Of a DNA stretch of 64,000 nucleotides, positions 16,011 to 24,761 are shown piece after piece. Every line of letters starts with the position of its first letter. The stretch's first letter is position 1. Under the pieces are notes generated by a model. It was not told the DNA's origin and searched no databases. It was given only the letters and a program-made list of their open reading frames with translations. The stretch is from NCBI RefSeq assembly GCF_019880365.1, contig NZ_CP082271.1, forward strand, positions 1,984,001-2,048,000. Reading direction: 5' to 3'. The stretch is from Pseudomonas sp. DNDY-54. GTDB taxonomy: Bacteria > Pseudomonadota > Gammaproteobacteria > Pseudomonadales > Pseudomonadaceae. The position numbers and the translations under genes are program-made.

Positions 16011-17066
16011 TCAGGGATAAGTCACGCCCGAGAGTCGTTCCGACAGGCTCCACAACCTGGCAGCATCGGCGCGGCGCTCAGCCGTCTCTGGCGTTCTGGC
16101 AAAGCCAAGCGGTCCACGTTTTTCTTCGTCGCCGGTCGGCCCGTAATAGGCGCCGCCGGCAGCGTCCGGCGATGTCGCGGCGTACAACGTGGAGAGTGCC
16201 CCTTGCGCCGCCGAGTGATAGTCATCTCGGTCCTGTGCCCACGTGGCGCCAAATTGGCTATCGAGCCCTGGGCCTCGCTCCACCAATTCGGTCACAGCGA
16301 CGCCTGGGTGCGCGGCGATACTCCTGATGCCCCAGCCAGACGCTTTGCTACGTCGCTGAAGTTCGAACGCCCACATCAGCATCGCCAGTTTTGATTGGGC
16401 GTAGGTTGCGTAAGGGTCGTAGCGCTGTTCGGCCTGTAGGTCGTCGAAGTTGAATTGGCCGCGGGCGGCAGCGATGCTCGACAGACTCACCACGCGGGCG
16501 TCATCGCTTTCACCCAACAGCGGCATGAGCAGACCGGTGAGCGCGAAGTGACCGAGATAGTTGGTTGCGAACTGCAGCTCGAAGCCATCGGCGGAAATGC
16601 CACGCTCGGGCGGGGCCATGATGGCTGCGTTGTTGATCAGCACATCGAGTCGCGGCAGGCGGGTTGTGAGGCGGGTCGCCAACTCGTGCACCGACGCCAG
16701 GTTGGCCAGATCCACGCGTTCGAACGTCACGTTCGCATCGGGTACCTGTTGGTGTATCCGATTGACCGCTTGCTGGCCTCGTTCCGTATTGCGCGCCGCA
16801 ATGATGACCTGCGCACCGGCTCTGGAAAGGGCTAGGGCGTCCTCATAGCCCATCCCGCTGGTGCCTCCGGTAATCAGCACGATGCGGCCCTCCTGGGACG
16901 GCATATCCGTTGCGGTCCAGTCCGGGTCCGGCGAGACCCGGTCGGCGGCTTCAGCCGTGAAAGCGGCCGCCAGTGCCATTCCGGCGAGCAGGGCTCTCGT
17001 TATCTTTAACACTCCGTGGACGGGGTTGGCAGCGCCCCGGTCGGATGCGTGGAATATGGTCCACAT
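16011..17066 (-). CDS. Short-chain dehydrogenase/reductase with N-terminal signal-like segment
   Basis: 351 residues. ATG at 17066 has GGAGGA nine bases upstream; the ATG at 17081 overlaps that ribosome site. A hydrophobic stretch (ITRALLAGMALAAAFTAEAA, about 22-41) looks like a signal peptide or membrane anchor. The SDR core follows: cofactor motif TGGTSGMG (about 66-73), NNAAIM, catalytic Ser in SLSSIA and YAQSK as YxxxK. It resembles retinol/WW-domain oxidoreductase-like SDRs. Export of an NAD(P)-dependent enzyme would be unusual, so membrane anchoring with a cytoplasmic domain, or Tat-type export, should be considered. It is divergent from a LysR gene. Confidence 0.85.
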   Translation of the reverse strand: MWTIFHASDRGAANPVHGVLKITRALLAGMALAAAFTAEAADRVSPDPDWTATDMPSQEGRIVLITGGTSGMGYEDALALSRAGAQVIIAARNTERGQQAVNRIHQQVPDANVTFERVDLANLASVHELATRLTTRLPRLDVLINNAAIMAPPERGISADGFELQFATNYLGHFALTGLLMPLLGESDDARVVSLSSIAAARGQFNFDDLQAEQRYDPYATYAQSKLAMLMWAFELQRRSKASGWGIRSIAAHPGVAVTELVERGPGLDSQFGATWAQDRDDYHSAAQGALSTLYAATSPDAAGGAYYGPTGDEEKRGPLGFARTPETAERRADAARLWSLSERLSGVTYP

Positions 17067-17227
17067 GGCAGTTTCCTCCATCGTCGTTAAATGACCGCGA
17101 CTCTGGTTGAGCGCGAGGTCGACGCGAGGAGTATTACGCTCGGGCTATGGCTTGATAATCCGGGTAAATGTGGACGGGTTGTACGCTGTCTCGTACAGTT
17201 TTTGGCACGGTCAAGAAGGTGATTCCG

Positions 17228-18133
17228 ATGCGCCAGCCTAATCTGAGCGATGTGGCTCTGTTTGCCGCTGTGGTCGACGCAGGAGGTTTTAGGTCCGCGG
17301 CTCAGACGCGGGGAATGTCGGCGTCTTCGCTTAGCGACTGCATACGCCGCCTGGAGCGGGATCTGGGCGTGCGGTTGCTTAACCGCACCACGCGTAGCGT
17401 CACGCCAACCAGTGCGGGGACGCGGTTGCTCGAACGTCTACGCCCGGCGCTCGAAGAGATCAGAGCGGCGTTCAACGATCTGGATGATGAAGCCCAACGC
17501 CCGGTAGGCACGCTGAAGCTGAACGTGCCTGTACCGGTGGCGCGCTACCTTCTCCCTGACCTGTTGAGCCGCTTCATCACGCTTCATCCAGGCGTCAACG
17601 TTGAAGTGGTGATGGAGAACACGTTCATCGATGTCATCGGTGCCGGCTATGACGCGGGCGTGCGATACGAGGAAAGTCTCGCCAAAGACATGATTGCGGT
17701 GCCAATCGGGCCCAGAAGGCAGCGTTTCGTCGCAGCTGCTGCGCCAGCGTATTTGAAAGCGTGTGGTACGCCCGAGCACCCCGCACAGCTAACCGAACAT
17801 CAGCTACTCGGTCACCGTTTCGAAAACGGCAAGGTGGGCATCTTCGAATTTGAGAAGGACGGCCGAATTCTGCGAGTTCCGCCGCGAGGCCAGCTTGTAA
17901 CCTCTTCGCATGACCTCAAGACCAGCGCCGCCATCAACGGGCTAGGCATCATCTACACGTTCGAAGACTTTCTCCGCGAACCCCTGGCGGACGGCCGCCT
18001 GACTCCCATTCTCAAGGATTGGTGGCAGGCGTTTGACGGACCCTACCTCTACTACCATGGGCGCCGTCATATGCCATCGCCACTTCGAGCCTTCATCGAC
18101 TTCATAAAGGCCGAAGCGATCCGAGCAACGTAA
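17228..18133 (+). CDS. LysR-family transcriptional regulator
   Basis: 301 residues. ATG at 17228 follows AAGGTGATTCCG; a frame extending to 17168 lacks a better site. The winged helix-turn-helix is at 1-60 (FAAVVDAGGFRSAAQTRGMS; LERDLGVRLLNRTTRSV), and the effector domain carries the usual PVPVARYLLPDLLSRF. It resembles CrgA-type regulators. It is divergent from the SDR-transporter pair across 161 bases and probably controls that pair, as LysR genes usually control their divergent neighbour. It is convergent with dctM. Confidence 0.9.
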   Translation: MRQPNLSDVALFAAVVDAGGFRSAAQTRGMSASSLSDCIRRLERDLGVRLLNRTTRSVTPTSAGTRLLERLRPALEEIRAAFNDLDDEAQRPVGTLKLNVPVPVARYLLPDLLSRFITLHPGVNVEVVMENTFIDVIGAGYDAGVRYEESLAKDMIAVPIGPRRQRFVAAAAPAYLKACGTPEHPAQLTEHQLLGHRFENGKVGIFEFEKDGRILRVPPRGQLVTSSHDLKTSAAINGLGIIYTFEDFLREPLADGRLTPILKDWWQAFDGPYLYYHGRRHMPSPLRAFIDFIKAEAIRAT

Positions 18134-18282
18134 TGGATGCCTGTGCTGAGCTCGCCTCGGCCCGCTAACCCGGCAGGCTTGGGTATGCCAGCGTCTGGCT
18201 AGTCTGTCCCCAGCGACTGGGGCCAAAGAGGGGATCAGACGAGCCGAAACGGCGGGCGCGCACGCGCAGCAACGGTGTGCGT

Positions 18283-19578
18283 TCACACGGCGTACCCCAG
18301 CACCCTCGGCAGCCACAGCGCAATTTCCGGAAATATCGCCACCAGTACCAGTGCGCTTCCCATCACCACCACAAACAGCATCGCCCAGCCAACCGTTTGT
18401 TCCAGGCGTATCTTGGCTACTTCAGCAGTGACCATGAGGTTGATGGCCACCGGCGGGGTGAACTGGCCGATGGCGATGTTCATCGCCAACAGGATGCCGA
18501 ACCAGACCGGGTTCCAGCCGAAGTGCTGCATAACCGGAATGAGGATCGGCATGAGGATTAGATAAATGGAGATTGCGTCCAATAGCATGCCGGCCAGCAG
18601 CACGGCGATCATGACCAGAATCAACAGCACGGCGCTGTTGTCCGACAGGGAAATCAGCCATTCAGCCAGATGCCTGAACGTGCCGAGCATGGTTCCGGCC
18701 CAGGCGAATATCCCGGCCAGCGCGATGATCAGCATAACCACGCCGGAGATGACCGCAGCCTCACCGCAAAGACGCCACAGGTTGCGCCAATCAAGCTCAC
18801 GGGTAATGAACAAGCCGACCACGACACCGTAGGTGACGCCGGCTACCGCCGCTTCGGTCGGTGTGAACAGGCCGCTACGCAGGCCGCCGAGGATCAGCAC
18901 CGGTGCGAACAGTGCAGGTAAGGCCTGGCGAAAGCTTTCACCCAATGGGGGCCGCTCGGCGCCCTCCGGCTTCTCCCAGCCATAACGACGAGCCAGTAGC
19001 CAGGCCGGCAGCAGCAGGACCAACCCTGCAATGATTCCCGGAAACAGGCCGGCCGCGAATAGCGCCCGCAAATCAACGCCCGGTACGACAATGGAGTAGA
19101 GGATCAACGCGATGGACGGAGGGATAAGAATGGCGGTGGAGGCCGACGCTGCGATCAGCGTGGCCGAAAATGGCTTGGGGTAACCCGCGCGAGTCATGCT
19201 CGGCAACATGACCATCGCCACGGCGGCAGCGTCGGCGGGCCCCGATCCGCTCATGCCGCCCATGATCAGGCATACGAGAATGGCGACCATTGCCAGCCCA
19301 CCGTGACGGGGGCCGATCAATGCCTGGGCGAATCGCACCAGACGCAATGCAACGCCGGATTTCTCGAACACCAAGCCGGTGAGGATGAACAGCGGAATGG
19401 CGATCAGCGGATACTTGGCGACGCCGTTATAAGTGTTGGTGCCAAGTGTCGCGAGCATGTCCGGTGAGAGCCCGGCGAGGATCCCGACGGCGCCAGACAA
19501 TGCCAGCGAAAAAGCGACCGGCACGCCTATCAGAAGCAACAGCAAAAAGCTGGCGAGCATCCAGTAGTCAGGGCTCAT
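18283..19578 (-). CDS. dctM: TRAP transporter large permease DctM
   Basis: 431 residues, about 12 membrane helices, with hallmark DctM segments (GVPVAFSLALSGAVGILAG; AIPLFILTGLVFEKSG; MGGMSGSGPADAAAVAMVMLP; GLFTPTEAAV). It forms the sodium-coupled channel of a tripartite ATP-independent periplasmic importer for organic acids. ATG at 19578 has GGAGG upstream and overlaps the end of dctQ by 11 bases, so the two membrane subunits are coupled. Confidence 0.95.
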   Translation of the reverse strand: MSPDYWMLASFLLLLLIGVPVAFSLALSGAVGILAGLSPDMLATLGTNTYNGVAKYPLIAIPLFILTGLVFEKSGVALRLVRFAQALIGPRHGGLAMVAILVCLIMGGMSGSGPADAAAVAMVMLPSMTRAGYPKPFSATLIAASASTAILIPPSIALILYSIVVPGVDLRALFAAGLFPGIIAGLVLLLPAWLLARRYGWEKPEGAERPPLGESFRQALPALFAPVLILGGLRSGLFTPTEAAVAGVTYGVVVGLFITRELDWRNLWRLCGEAAVISGVVMLIIALAGIFAWAGTMLGTFRHLAEWLISLSDNSAVLLILVMIAVLLAGMLLDAISIYLILMPILIPVMQHFGWNPVWFGILLAMNIAIGQFTPPVAINLMVTAEVAKIRLEQTVGWAMLFVVVMGSALVLVAIFPEIALWLPRVLGYAV

Positions 19579-20044
19579 CGGAAAGCCTCCCGCGCAGCCG
19601 GTCGAGCGTCATCTGAGTCAGGCGCACGACCATCGCCACCGCCAGCAAGGGCAGCCATACGACATACCACCAGTTCGGCAAGCCGAGCCCCGGGGATTCC
19701 GACTCCCACTGGTATTCTTCCAGGGCGAATTGCCCGCTATACCAGACCACGAGGCCTAGCACTGTCACGCTGGCAAGCCATTGCAGGATAATCAGTGGGG
19801 TGCGCAGGCGTGGGAAAAGGCGTTCGAACAAGCCAATTCGGATGTGCCGGTTGCTGCGCATTGCCACTGAGGCACCCGCAAAGGTCAGGATGACAAGCAA
19901 AAATACGGAGAGCTCTTCGGTAAAGGCGAAGGAAGCGTCAGTGAAATAGCGCACCACGACGTTGGCCAGGCTGATCAAGCTGATAATGACGAGCGCCAGT
20001 GTGGCCAGCACGCGCTCCAGGCGCGCGTCCTGTCGATTGTTCAT
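19568..20044 (-). CDS. dctQ: TRAP transporter small permease DctQ
   Basis: 158 residues with four membrane helices (ATLALVIISLISLANVVVR; LSVFLLVILTFAGASVAM; IILQWLASVTVLGLVVWY; WYVVWLPLLAVAMVV). ATG at 20044 has GAGGAAA upstream; a TTG at 20056 would overlap that site. DctQ pairs with DctM in the inner membrane. It is 47 bases after dctP and overlaps dctM. Confidence 0.94.
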   Translation of the reverse strand: MNNRQDARLERVLATLALVIISLISLANVVVRYFTDASFAFTEELSVFLLVILTFAGASVAMRSNRHIRIGLFERLFPRLRTPLIILQWLASVTVLGLVVWYSGQFALEEYQWESESPGLGLPNWWYVVWLPLLAVAMVVRLTQMTLDRLRGRLSDEP

Positions 20045-20091
20045 GGGTTTCCTCAATCCCGACGGCGAAACGCCGCCGGGTAAAACGGTCT

Positions 20092-21087
20092 TTACTCAGT
20101 GATAGCTGCCCGTGCGGCGTCCACCAATTCGGCGCCAATTTTTGGCGTCCATTTTTCATGAACGCTACGGGTCGCCTCAACGAAGGCCTGATGTTCCTGT
20201 TCGGTCAGTTCGACGACTTCAACACCGCGCGAACGGATGTCTTCCAGACGCTTGGCTTCCCCGCTCCGCGAGAGCTCGATTTCCCATTTTCCCGCATCGA
20301 TGGCCGCTTGGCGTAGCAGCTCACGGTCGGCTTCCGGCAGTTGCTTCCAGACACGCTGGTTGACGGCAAAAATCAGCGGGTCAGCCATGTAGTGCCAGAG
20401 CGTCAGATACTTCTGGCCGACCTGGTCGACCCGTGCAACGTCGAACACGGAAAGCGGATTTTCCTGGCCATCGACCGCGCCGGTCGTAAGCGCGGGCTTC
20501 GCGTCGGCCCAGCTCATCTGGGTTGGGTTTGCGCCAAGGGCGGTGAAGGTGTCCTGGAACAGCGGCGAGCCGACGACACGAATCTTCAGGCCAGCCAGGT
20601 CGGCAGGGGTTCGTACCGGCTTGGCTGAATTAGAGAGCTCACGGAAGCCGTTTTCGCCCCATGCGAGCGGGACGATGCCGCGCTTCTCAATTGCATCGAA
20701 AGCTCGTTCACCGGCCTCGCCTTGGGTAATGGCGTCGAGGTCGGCGCTGTCTGTCATCAGAAACGGCAGGGAAAACAGATTCAGCTCTGGCACCTGCGGT
20801 GACCAGTTGATGGTCGAGCCGACAGCCATGTCGATCAGCCCAGAGCGCATGGCGGAGAACTCTTTGGTTTGGTCACCGGCGACCAATTGCGCGTTGGGGT
20901 ATACGCGGAGGGTGATTTCGCCTTTCGATCGCTCCTCGACCAGGTCAGCCCATTTCTGCGCGGCCTGGCCCCACGGAAAGGCATCGGAGAGCACGGTTGA
21001 GACGGAGTATTCGCGGGCAACGGCAGAGAAGCTGGCGGACAACGCCGCAGCGGCGGCCAGCGCGGTAAAGCAACGGGTCAGTTTCAT
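20092..21087 (-). CDS. dctP: TRAP transporter solute-binding protein DctP
   Basis: 331 residues, exported (signal peptide KLTRCFTALAAAAALSASF, cleavage near AVA/R). The DctP fold shows Arg170 in GLKIRVVGSPLF, which normally salt-bridges the substrate carboxylate, and the downstream GANPTQMSWADAKPALTTGAVDGQ... region of the family (around 186-210). AAGGACG precedes ATG at 21087. The ligand is probably a mono- or dicarboxylate; it cannot be named. It is the first gene of dctPQM, with 289 bases upstream in which I see no gene. Confidence 0.94.
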   Translation of the reverse strand: MKLTRCFTALAAAAALSASFSAVAREYSVSTVLSDAFPWGQAAQKWADLVEERSKGEITLRVYPNAQLVAGDQTKEFSAMRSGLIDMAVGSTINWSPQVPELNLFSLPFLMTDSADLDAITQGEAGERAFDAIEKRGIVPLAWGENGFRELSNSAKPVRTPADLAGLKIRVVGSPLFQDTFTALGANPTQMSWADAKPALTTGAVDGQENPLSVFDVARVDQVGQKYLTLWHYMADPLIFAVNQRVWKQLPEADRELLRQAAIDAGKWEIELSRSGEAKRLEDIRSRGVEVVELTEQEHQAFVEATRSVHEKWTPKIGAELVDAARAAITE

Positions 21088-21376
21088 GAGGCGTCCTTGT
21101 TCGGATCGGCTTTTGGTTTTTATCGGCGAACAGCCCGACGCTGGTTATCAGCGGAGGGCGACAACGATGACGGATTGGTCACCGGGACGCGCGGGTCGCG
21201 CGATGTCGACGCGGCAGGCTGCGGAAGGATAGTTGCAGCGAAGCAAATGAGTGCGTCATCCGCACCGACGTCTTATGGACGAGGGGCGCACCAACCGGAT
21301 AATCGGTCGGTCGGGCAACTATCGCAGAAGGCGTCAGTGAGCGCTATTGCTGGACCATGCGCAGGAACCTTGGACG

Positions 21377-21778
21377 TCATGCGTCACGCAACAGATCGTG
21401 CGCATTGAGCAGGCTGTAGGCGATTAATGGGCGTTTCTCCAATGCCCGCCGAATCGCCGCGGGAATGGATTGGCGGGTCTTCCGACAGAGTCCGGGTAGC
21501 TCGGCTATCTCGATTCGAATGCCACGCATGCTCCGGACTTCGTTCGATCCGGGTGCCACTTGAAGCTGAATACCCAACTGCTGGTACATCCGCTGCTGCA
21601 TATGTTGGAGATCAGCCAGGCTGGTCAGGTTTTCCAACCGCTCTATCAGACGATTCTCCTCATGGCGCGTCAGTCGCAGGACTCGAAGGTCGCCACCGGG
21701 ATTGTCCAGCGCTCGTTCGCGTCCGCAAACGCAGGCAGCTGGCGGGCAGGGCTGGCGGATCGGGGCCGAAGTTGTCAT
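21377..21778 (-). CDS. Conserved hypothetical protein
   Basis: 133 residues from ATG at 21778 (a longer frame to 21838 is possible; ribosome sites are weak in both cases). The N-terminus is Pro/Cys-rich (QPCPPAACVCGRE), which could bind a metal, followed by a charged helical middle (TRHEENRLIERLENLTSLAD, HMQQRMYQQLG) and a basic C-terminal part (CRKTRQSIPAAIRRALEK). I cannot assign a family with confidence. The codon use and reading pattern look real. Confidence 0.6.
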   Translation of the reverse strand: MTTSAPIRQPCPPAACVCGRERALDNPGGDLRVLRLTRHEENRLIERLENLTSLADLQHMQQRMYQQLGIQLQVAPGSNEVRSMRGIRIEIAELPGLCRKTRQSIPAAIRRALEKRPLIAYSLLNAHDLLRDA

Positions 21779-21898
21779 GGCGAGATCTTGGCTAAGGTAG
21801 CTTTGCTGCTCAATGGGTGTTCGGCCCAGCTGCGCCAACTGATAGAAAGAAACGGCCGTTCTACGTAAGCCTCTTGATCAACGTCAGCTGATCTCAGC

Positions 21899-22303
21899 CT
21901 AGTTGAATTTCCCGTTGAGTCCTCCGGCGCTGAAGCGACCGGCTCCGAGCAGGAGTATGGCGATCGAGCCGAAGAGGAACATACCTTGAAGCTCAAGAGC
22001 CCAGCCACCCATTTGACCAAGTGAGAACAGCTCCTGCGTGTGCGCCAAGCCAAAAGCGGCGAGCATATTGCCGACCATGAGAAGGGCGCCTATGCGAGTG
22101 AACAATCCGATGATCACCAGAAGCGGTCCAACCACTTCGCCGAAATACACGCCGTACGCAAGAAAAGGCGGCAGTCCGAGGGACCCTAGCATCCCGATTA
22201 TCCCGTCGATTCCATTCTGCAGTTTAGAGATTCCATGCAGAAGGATCAGCGCACCGACTGATACCCTCAGGACCAACTTTCCGATGTCGTCAGTCGCGGT
22301 CAT
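21899..22303 (-). CDS. DoxX-family membrane protein
   Basis: 134 residues with four membrane helices. GKLVLRVSVGALILLHGISK, AYGVYFGEVVGPLLVIIGLF and GNMLAAFGLAH are typical of the DoxX family, whose members are linked to redox or quinone-related functions but mostly lack known activity. ATG at 22303 has GGGAG upstream. It is alone on the minus strand before tig. Confidence 0.88.
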   Translation of the reverse strand: MTATDDIGKLVLRVSVGALILLHGISKLQNGIDGIIGMLGSLGLPPFLAYGVYFGEVVGPLLVIIGLFTRIGALLMVGNMLAAFGLAHTQELFSLGQMGGWALELQGMFLFGSIAILLLGAGRFSAGGLNGKFN

Positions 22304-22619
22304 TTCATTCTCCCGGCTCGAGGGCTCTGGCGTAAGCGCTCCACAACGATAGACCAGCGGTGCCGCTCCTGCTCGGCGTACGAACCGCGCCGTTATCGCT
22401 TAATCTCGCCTGCGTGGTACGCACTCTGTTCGCCGCCGACCATTCTCCCGCTGGGAATGATCGGGGCCCAACGGCTCTCAATGACGCTCTGAATAACGTC
22501 TGAAACTGCCATTGAGCTGGTTCTGATGCGCGGGGTGACTTCTGTGGTACGACCCACTAGAATGCTTGCCCATTCTGGGGCCGGAACGCCGGCTTATGTC
22601 TGTGCAACGAGGAAAATCC
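22304..22619. other. Divergent intergenic region doxX-tig
   Basis: About 316 bases between the divergent DoxX gene and tig. Promoters for both are expected here. I saw no tRNA, no repeat and no clear promoter hexamers; GAGGAAAA just before 22620 is the tig ribosome site. Confidence 0.5.
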
Positions 22620-23930
22620 ATGCAAGTTTCTGTTGAAAGCACCTCCGCTCTTGAGCGCCGCATGACCATTGGCGTGCCGGTCGAGCGCATCGAGACCGAA
22701 GTCAACAAGCGTCTGCAACAGACCGCCAGCCGTGCAAAGATCCCAGGTTTCCGTCCCGGTAAAGTGCCGATGAGCGTCATTCGTCAGCGTTACGAAGCTG
22801 CCGCACGCCAGGAAGCCTTGGGCGATCTGATCCAGTCGACCTTCTATGAGGCCGTTGTTGCCGAAAAGCTCAATCCAGCAGGTGCGCCGTCGGTTGAGCC
22901 GAAAGTGTTCGAGAAAGGAAAGGACCTGGAATACGTTGCAACGTTTGAAGTGTTCCCCGAATTCAAAGTAGCCGGCTTCGAAGGTATCGAAGTTGAGCGT
23001 CTGCAAGCCGAAGTGGGTGAAGCAGACGTCGACAACATGCTGGACATTCTCCGCAAGCAGAACACTCGCTACGAAAAAGCCGACCGTGCTGCCGAGGACG
23101 GCGATCAGCTGAACATCGATTTCGTCGGCAAGATTGACGGCGAAGCCTTCGCGGGCGGTTCGGCACAAGGTACACAGCTGGTCCTGGGCTCGGGTCGTAT
23201 GATTCCCGGCTTCGAATCTGCACTGGTTGGTGCCAAGGCTGGCGAAGAGCGGGTTATCAATCCGACGTTCCCAGAGGATTATCAGAACCTCGATCTGGCC
23301 GGCAAGACTGCTGAATTCACCGTGACAGTGAACAGCGTTGAGGCTCCCCAGCTTCCCGAGCTGAACGAAGAATTTTTTGCGCAGTTCGGCGTTCAGGAAG
23401 GCGGTCTCGAAGGCTTCCGCGCCGAAGTCAAAAAGAACATGGAGCGCGAGCTGCGTCAGGCCATCAAGACCAAGGTCAAGAACCAGGTCATGGAAGGTCT
23501 GGTCAGCGCCAACCCGATCGAAGTGCCGAAAGCCCTGATCGACAACGAAGTGAACCGCTTGCGTGTCCAGGCTGTCCAGCAGTTCGGTGGCAACATTAAG
23601 CCTGATCAGCTGCCGGCGGAACTGTTCGAAGAGCAGGCCAAGCGCCGTGTCGTGCTGGGGCTGATTGTCGCCGAAGTGGTCAAGCAGTACGAGCTCAAGC
23701 CTGACGATGCGCGCGTTCGCGAGCTGATCGAAGAAATGGCTTCTGCTTACCAAGAGCCGGAACAGGTCGTGTCCTGGTACTACAAGAACGACGAGCAACT
23801 GAACGAAGTCCGCTCTGTTGTGCTCGAAGAACAAGTTGTAGATACTGTCCTGCAGCAGGCTAAAGTGACCGACAAATCGGTCTCCTACGAAGAAGCAGTG
23901 AAGCCTGCGGAAGCTCCGCAAGCTGCCTGA
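22620..23930 (+). CDS. tig: Trigger factor (ribosome-associated chaperone and prolyl isomerase)
   Basis: 436 residues. The N-terminal ribosome-binding domain has the signature GFRPGKVP at 43-50; a FKBP-type PPIase domain lies at about 150-245 (QLNIDFVGKIDGEAFAGG); the C-terminal chaperone arms follow. It binds the ribosomal exit at L23 and shields nascent chains. ATG at 22620 has GAGGAAAATCC directly upstream; an extension to 22566 is not supported. tig precedes clpP, clpX and lon, the conserved protein quality control order. Confidence 0.98.
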   Translation: MQVSVESTSALERRMTIGVPVERIETEVNKRLQQTASRAKIPGFRPGKVPMSVIRQRYEAAARQEALGDLIQSTFYEAVVAEKLNPAGAPSVEPKVFEKGKDLEYVATFEVFPEFKVAGFEGIEVERLQAEVGEADVDNMLDILRKQNTRYEKADRAAEDGDQLNIDFVGKIDGEAFAGGSAQGTQLVLGSGRMIPGFESALVGAKAGEERVINPTFPEDYQNLDLAGKTAEFTVTVNSVEAPQLPELNEEFFAQFGVQEGGLEGFRAEVKKNMERELRQAIKTKVKNQVMEGLVSANPIEVPKALIDNEVNRLRVQAVQQFGGNIKPDQLPAELFEEQAKRRVVLGLIVAEVVKQYELKPDDARVRELIEEMASAYQEPEQVVSWYYKNDEQLNEVRSVVLEEQVVDTVLQQAKVTDKSVSYEEAVKPAEAPQAA

Positions 23931-23957
23931 GTCTCTTCAACCGTTTATATGCATATT

Positions 23958-23984
23958 CATAAGCCAGCCTCGTGCTGGCTTATG
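23958..23984 (+). terminator. tig-clpP intergenic hairpin
   Basis: CATAAGCCAGC-CTCGT-GCTGGCTTATG is a perfect 11-bp stem with a 5-base loop, 28 bases after tig. The following TCTTTG is a poor U-tract, so it may only partly terminate and let clpP be read from the tig promoter. Confidence 0.7.
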
Positions 23985-24018
23985 TCTTTGCGGCATGACA
24001 TAGGGAGTTTCGTTGGAA

Positions 24019-24657
24019 ATGTCCGGCAATCCATTTATGCAAGCACCCGACATCCAGGCGGCTGGCGGCCTGGTGCCAATGGTTATCGAGCAGTCTGCTC
24101 GTGGCGAGCGCGCGTATGACATTTATTCCCGTCTCCTGAAAGAGCGGGTGATTTTCATGGTGGGTCAGGTCGAAGACTACATGGCCAATCTGATCGTCGC
24201 GCAAATGCTATTCCTCGAGGCGGAAAACCCCGAGAAGGATATTCACCTGTACATCAATTCACCAGGCGGCTCCGTTACCGCCGGCATGGCGATATACGAC
24301 ACCATGCAGTTCATCAAGGCCGATGTGTCCACTACCTGTATCGGTCAGGCCTGCAGCATGGGCGCGTTCTTGCTTGCGGGTGGGGCGAAGGGCAAGCGCT
24401 TCTGCCTTCCGAACGCCCGGGTGATGATTCATCAGCCTTTGGGTGGTTTCCAGGGGCAGGCGTCCGACATTGATATCCACGCGCGTGAGATTCTTTATAT
24501 TCGTGAGCGGCTGAATCAGTTGTTGGCCCACCACACAGGCCAGGATCTTGAAACGATCGAGCGTGACACCAATCGAGACTACTTCATGAGCGCTTCGCGT
24601 GCGTTGGAGTATGGGGTTGTCGACGCTGTTCACGACAAACGGCAATTGCCCGTCTAA
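24019..24657 (+). CDS. clpP: ATP-dependent Clp protease proteolytic subunit
   Basis: 212 residues from ATG at 24019; a TTG at 24013 would add two residues and has the better distance to GGGAG. The serine protease triad is Ser113 in GQACSMGA, His138 in VMIHQPLGG and Asp187 in NRDYFM. It forms the double heptameric barrel used by ClpX and ClpA. It lies 88 bases after tig and 104 before clpX. The C-terminal end (HDKRQLPV) and CLPNARVMIHQ differ somewhat from typical pseudomonad ClpP but leave the active site intact. Confidence 0.97.
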   Translation: MSGNPFMQAPDIQAAGGLVPMVIEQSARGERAYDIYSRLLKERVIFMVGQVEDYMANLIVAQMLFLEAENPEKDIHLYINSPGGSVTAGMAIYDTMQFIKADVSTTCIGQACSMGAFLLAGGAKGKRFCLPNARVMIHQPLGGFQGQASDIDIHAREILYIRERLNQLLAHHTGQDLETIERDTNRDYFMSASRALEYGVVDAVHDKRQLPV

Positions 24658-24761
24658 AGGTATCGTTAGCGGGCATCCGTCATGTGCGCTCCTTGTGCCC
24701 TTGAAAATGCCCGCATTTGCCTTCATCTTGTATTTCAAGCCTTCCCGATTGGATCGATCGA

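Noticed and set aside
18208..18222. Small CCCCAG/CTGGGG hairpin between LysR and dctM
   Set aside because: Only 6 bp with no T-tract; probably chance in GC-rich DNA.
22557..23921. 454-residue frame on the minus strand opposite tig
   Set aside because: It lies wholly opposite the well supported trigger factor gene, has no ribosome site and shows His/Phe/Asp-rich composition typical of a mirror frame.
24727..24750. CTTGTAT...CCCGATT before clpX as a sigma-32 promoter
   Set aside because: Spacing of about 10 and a poor -35 match are weaker than the lon candidate.
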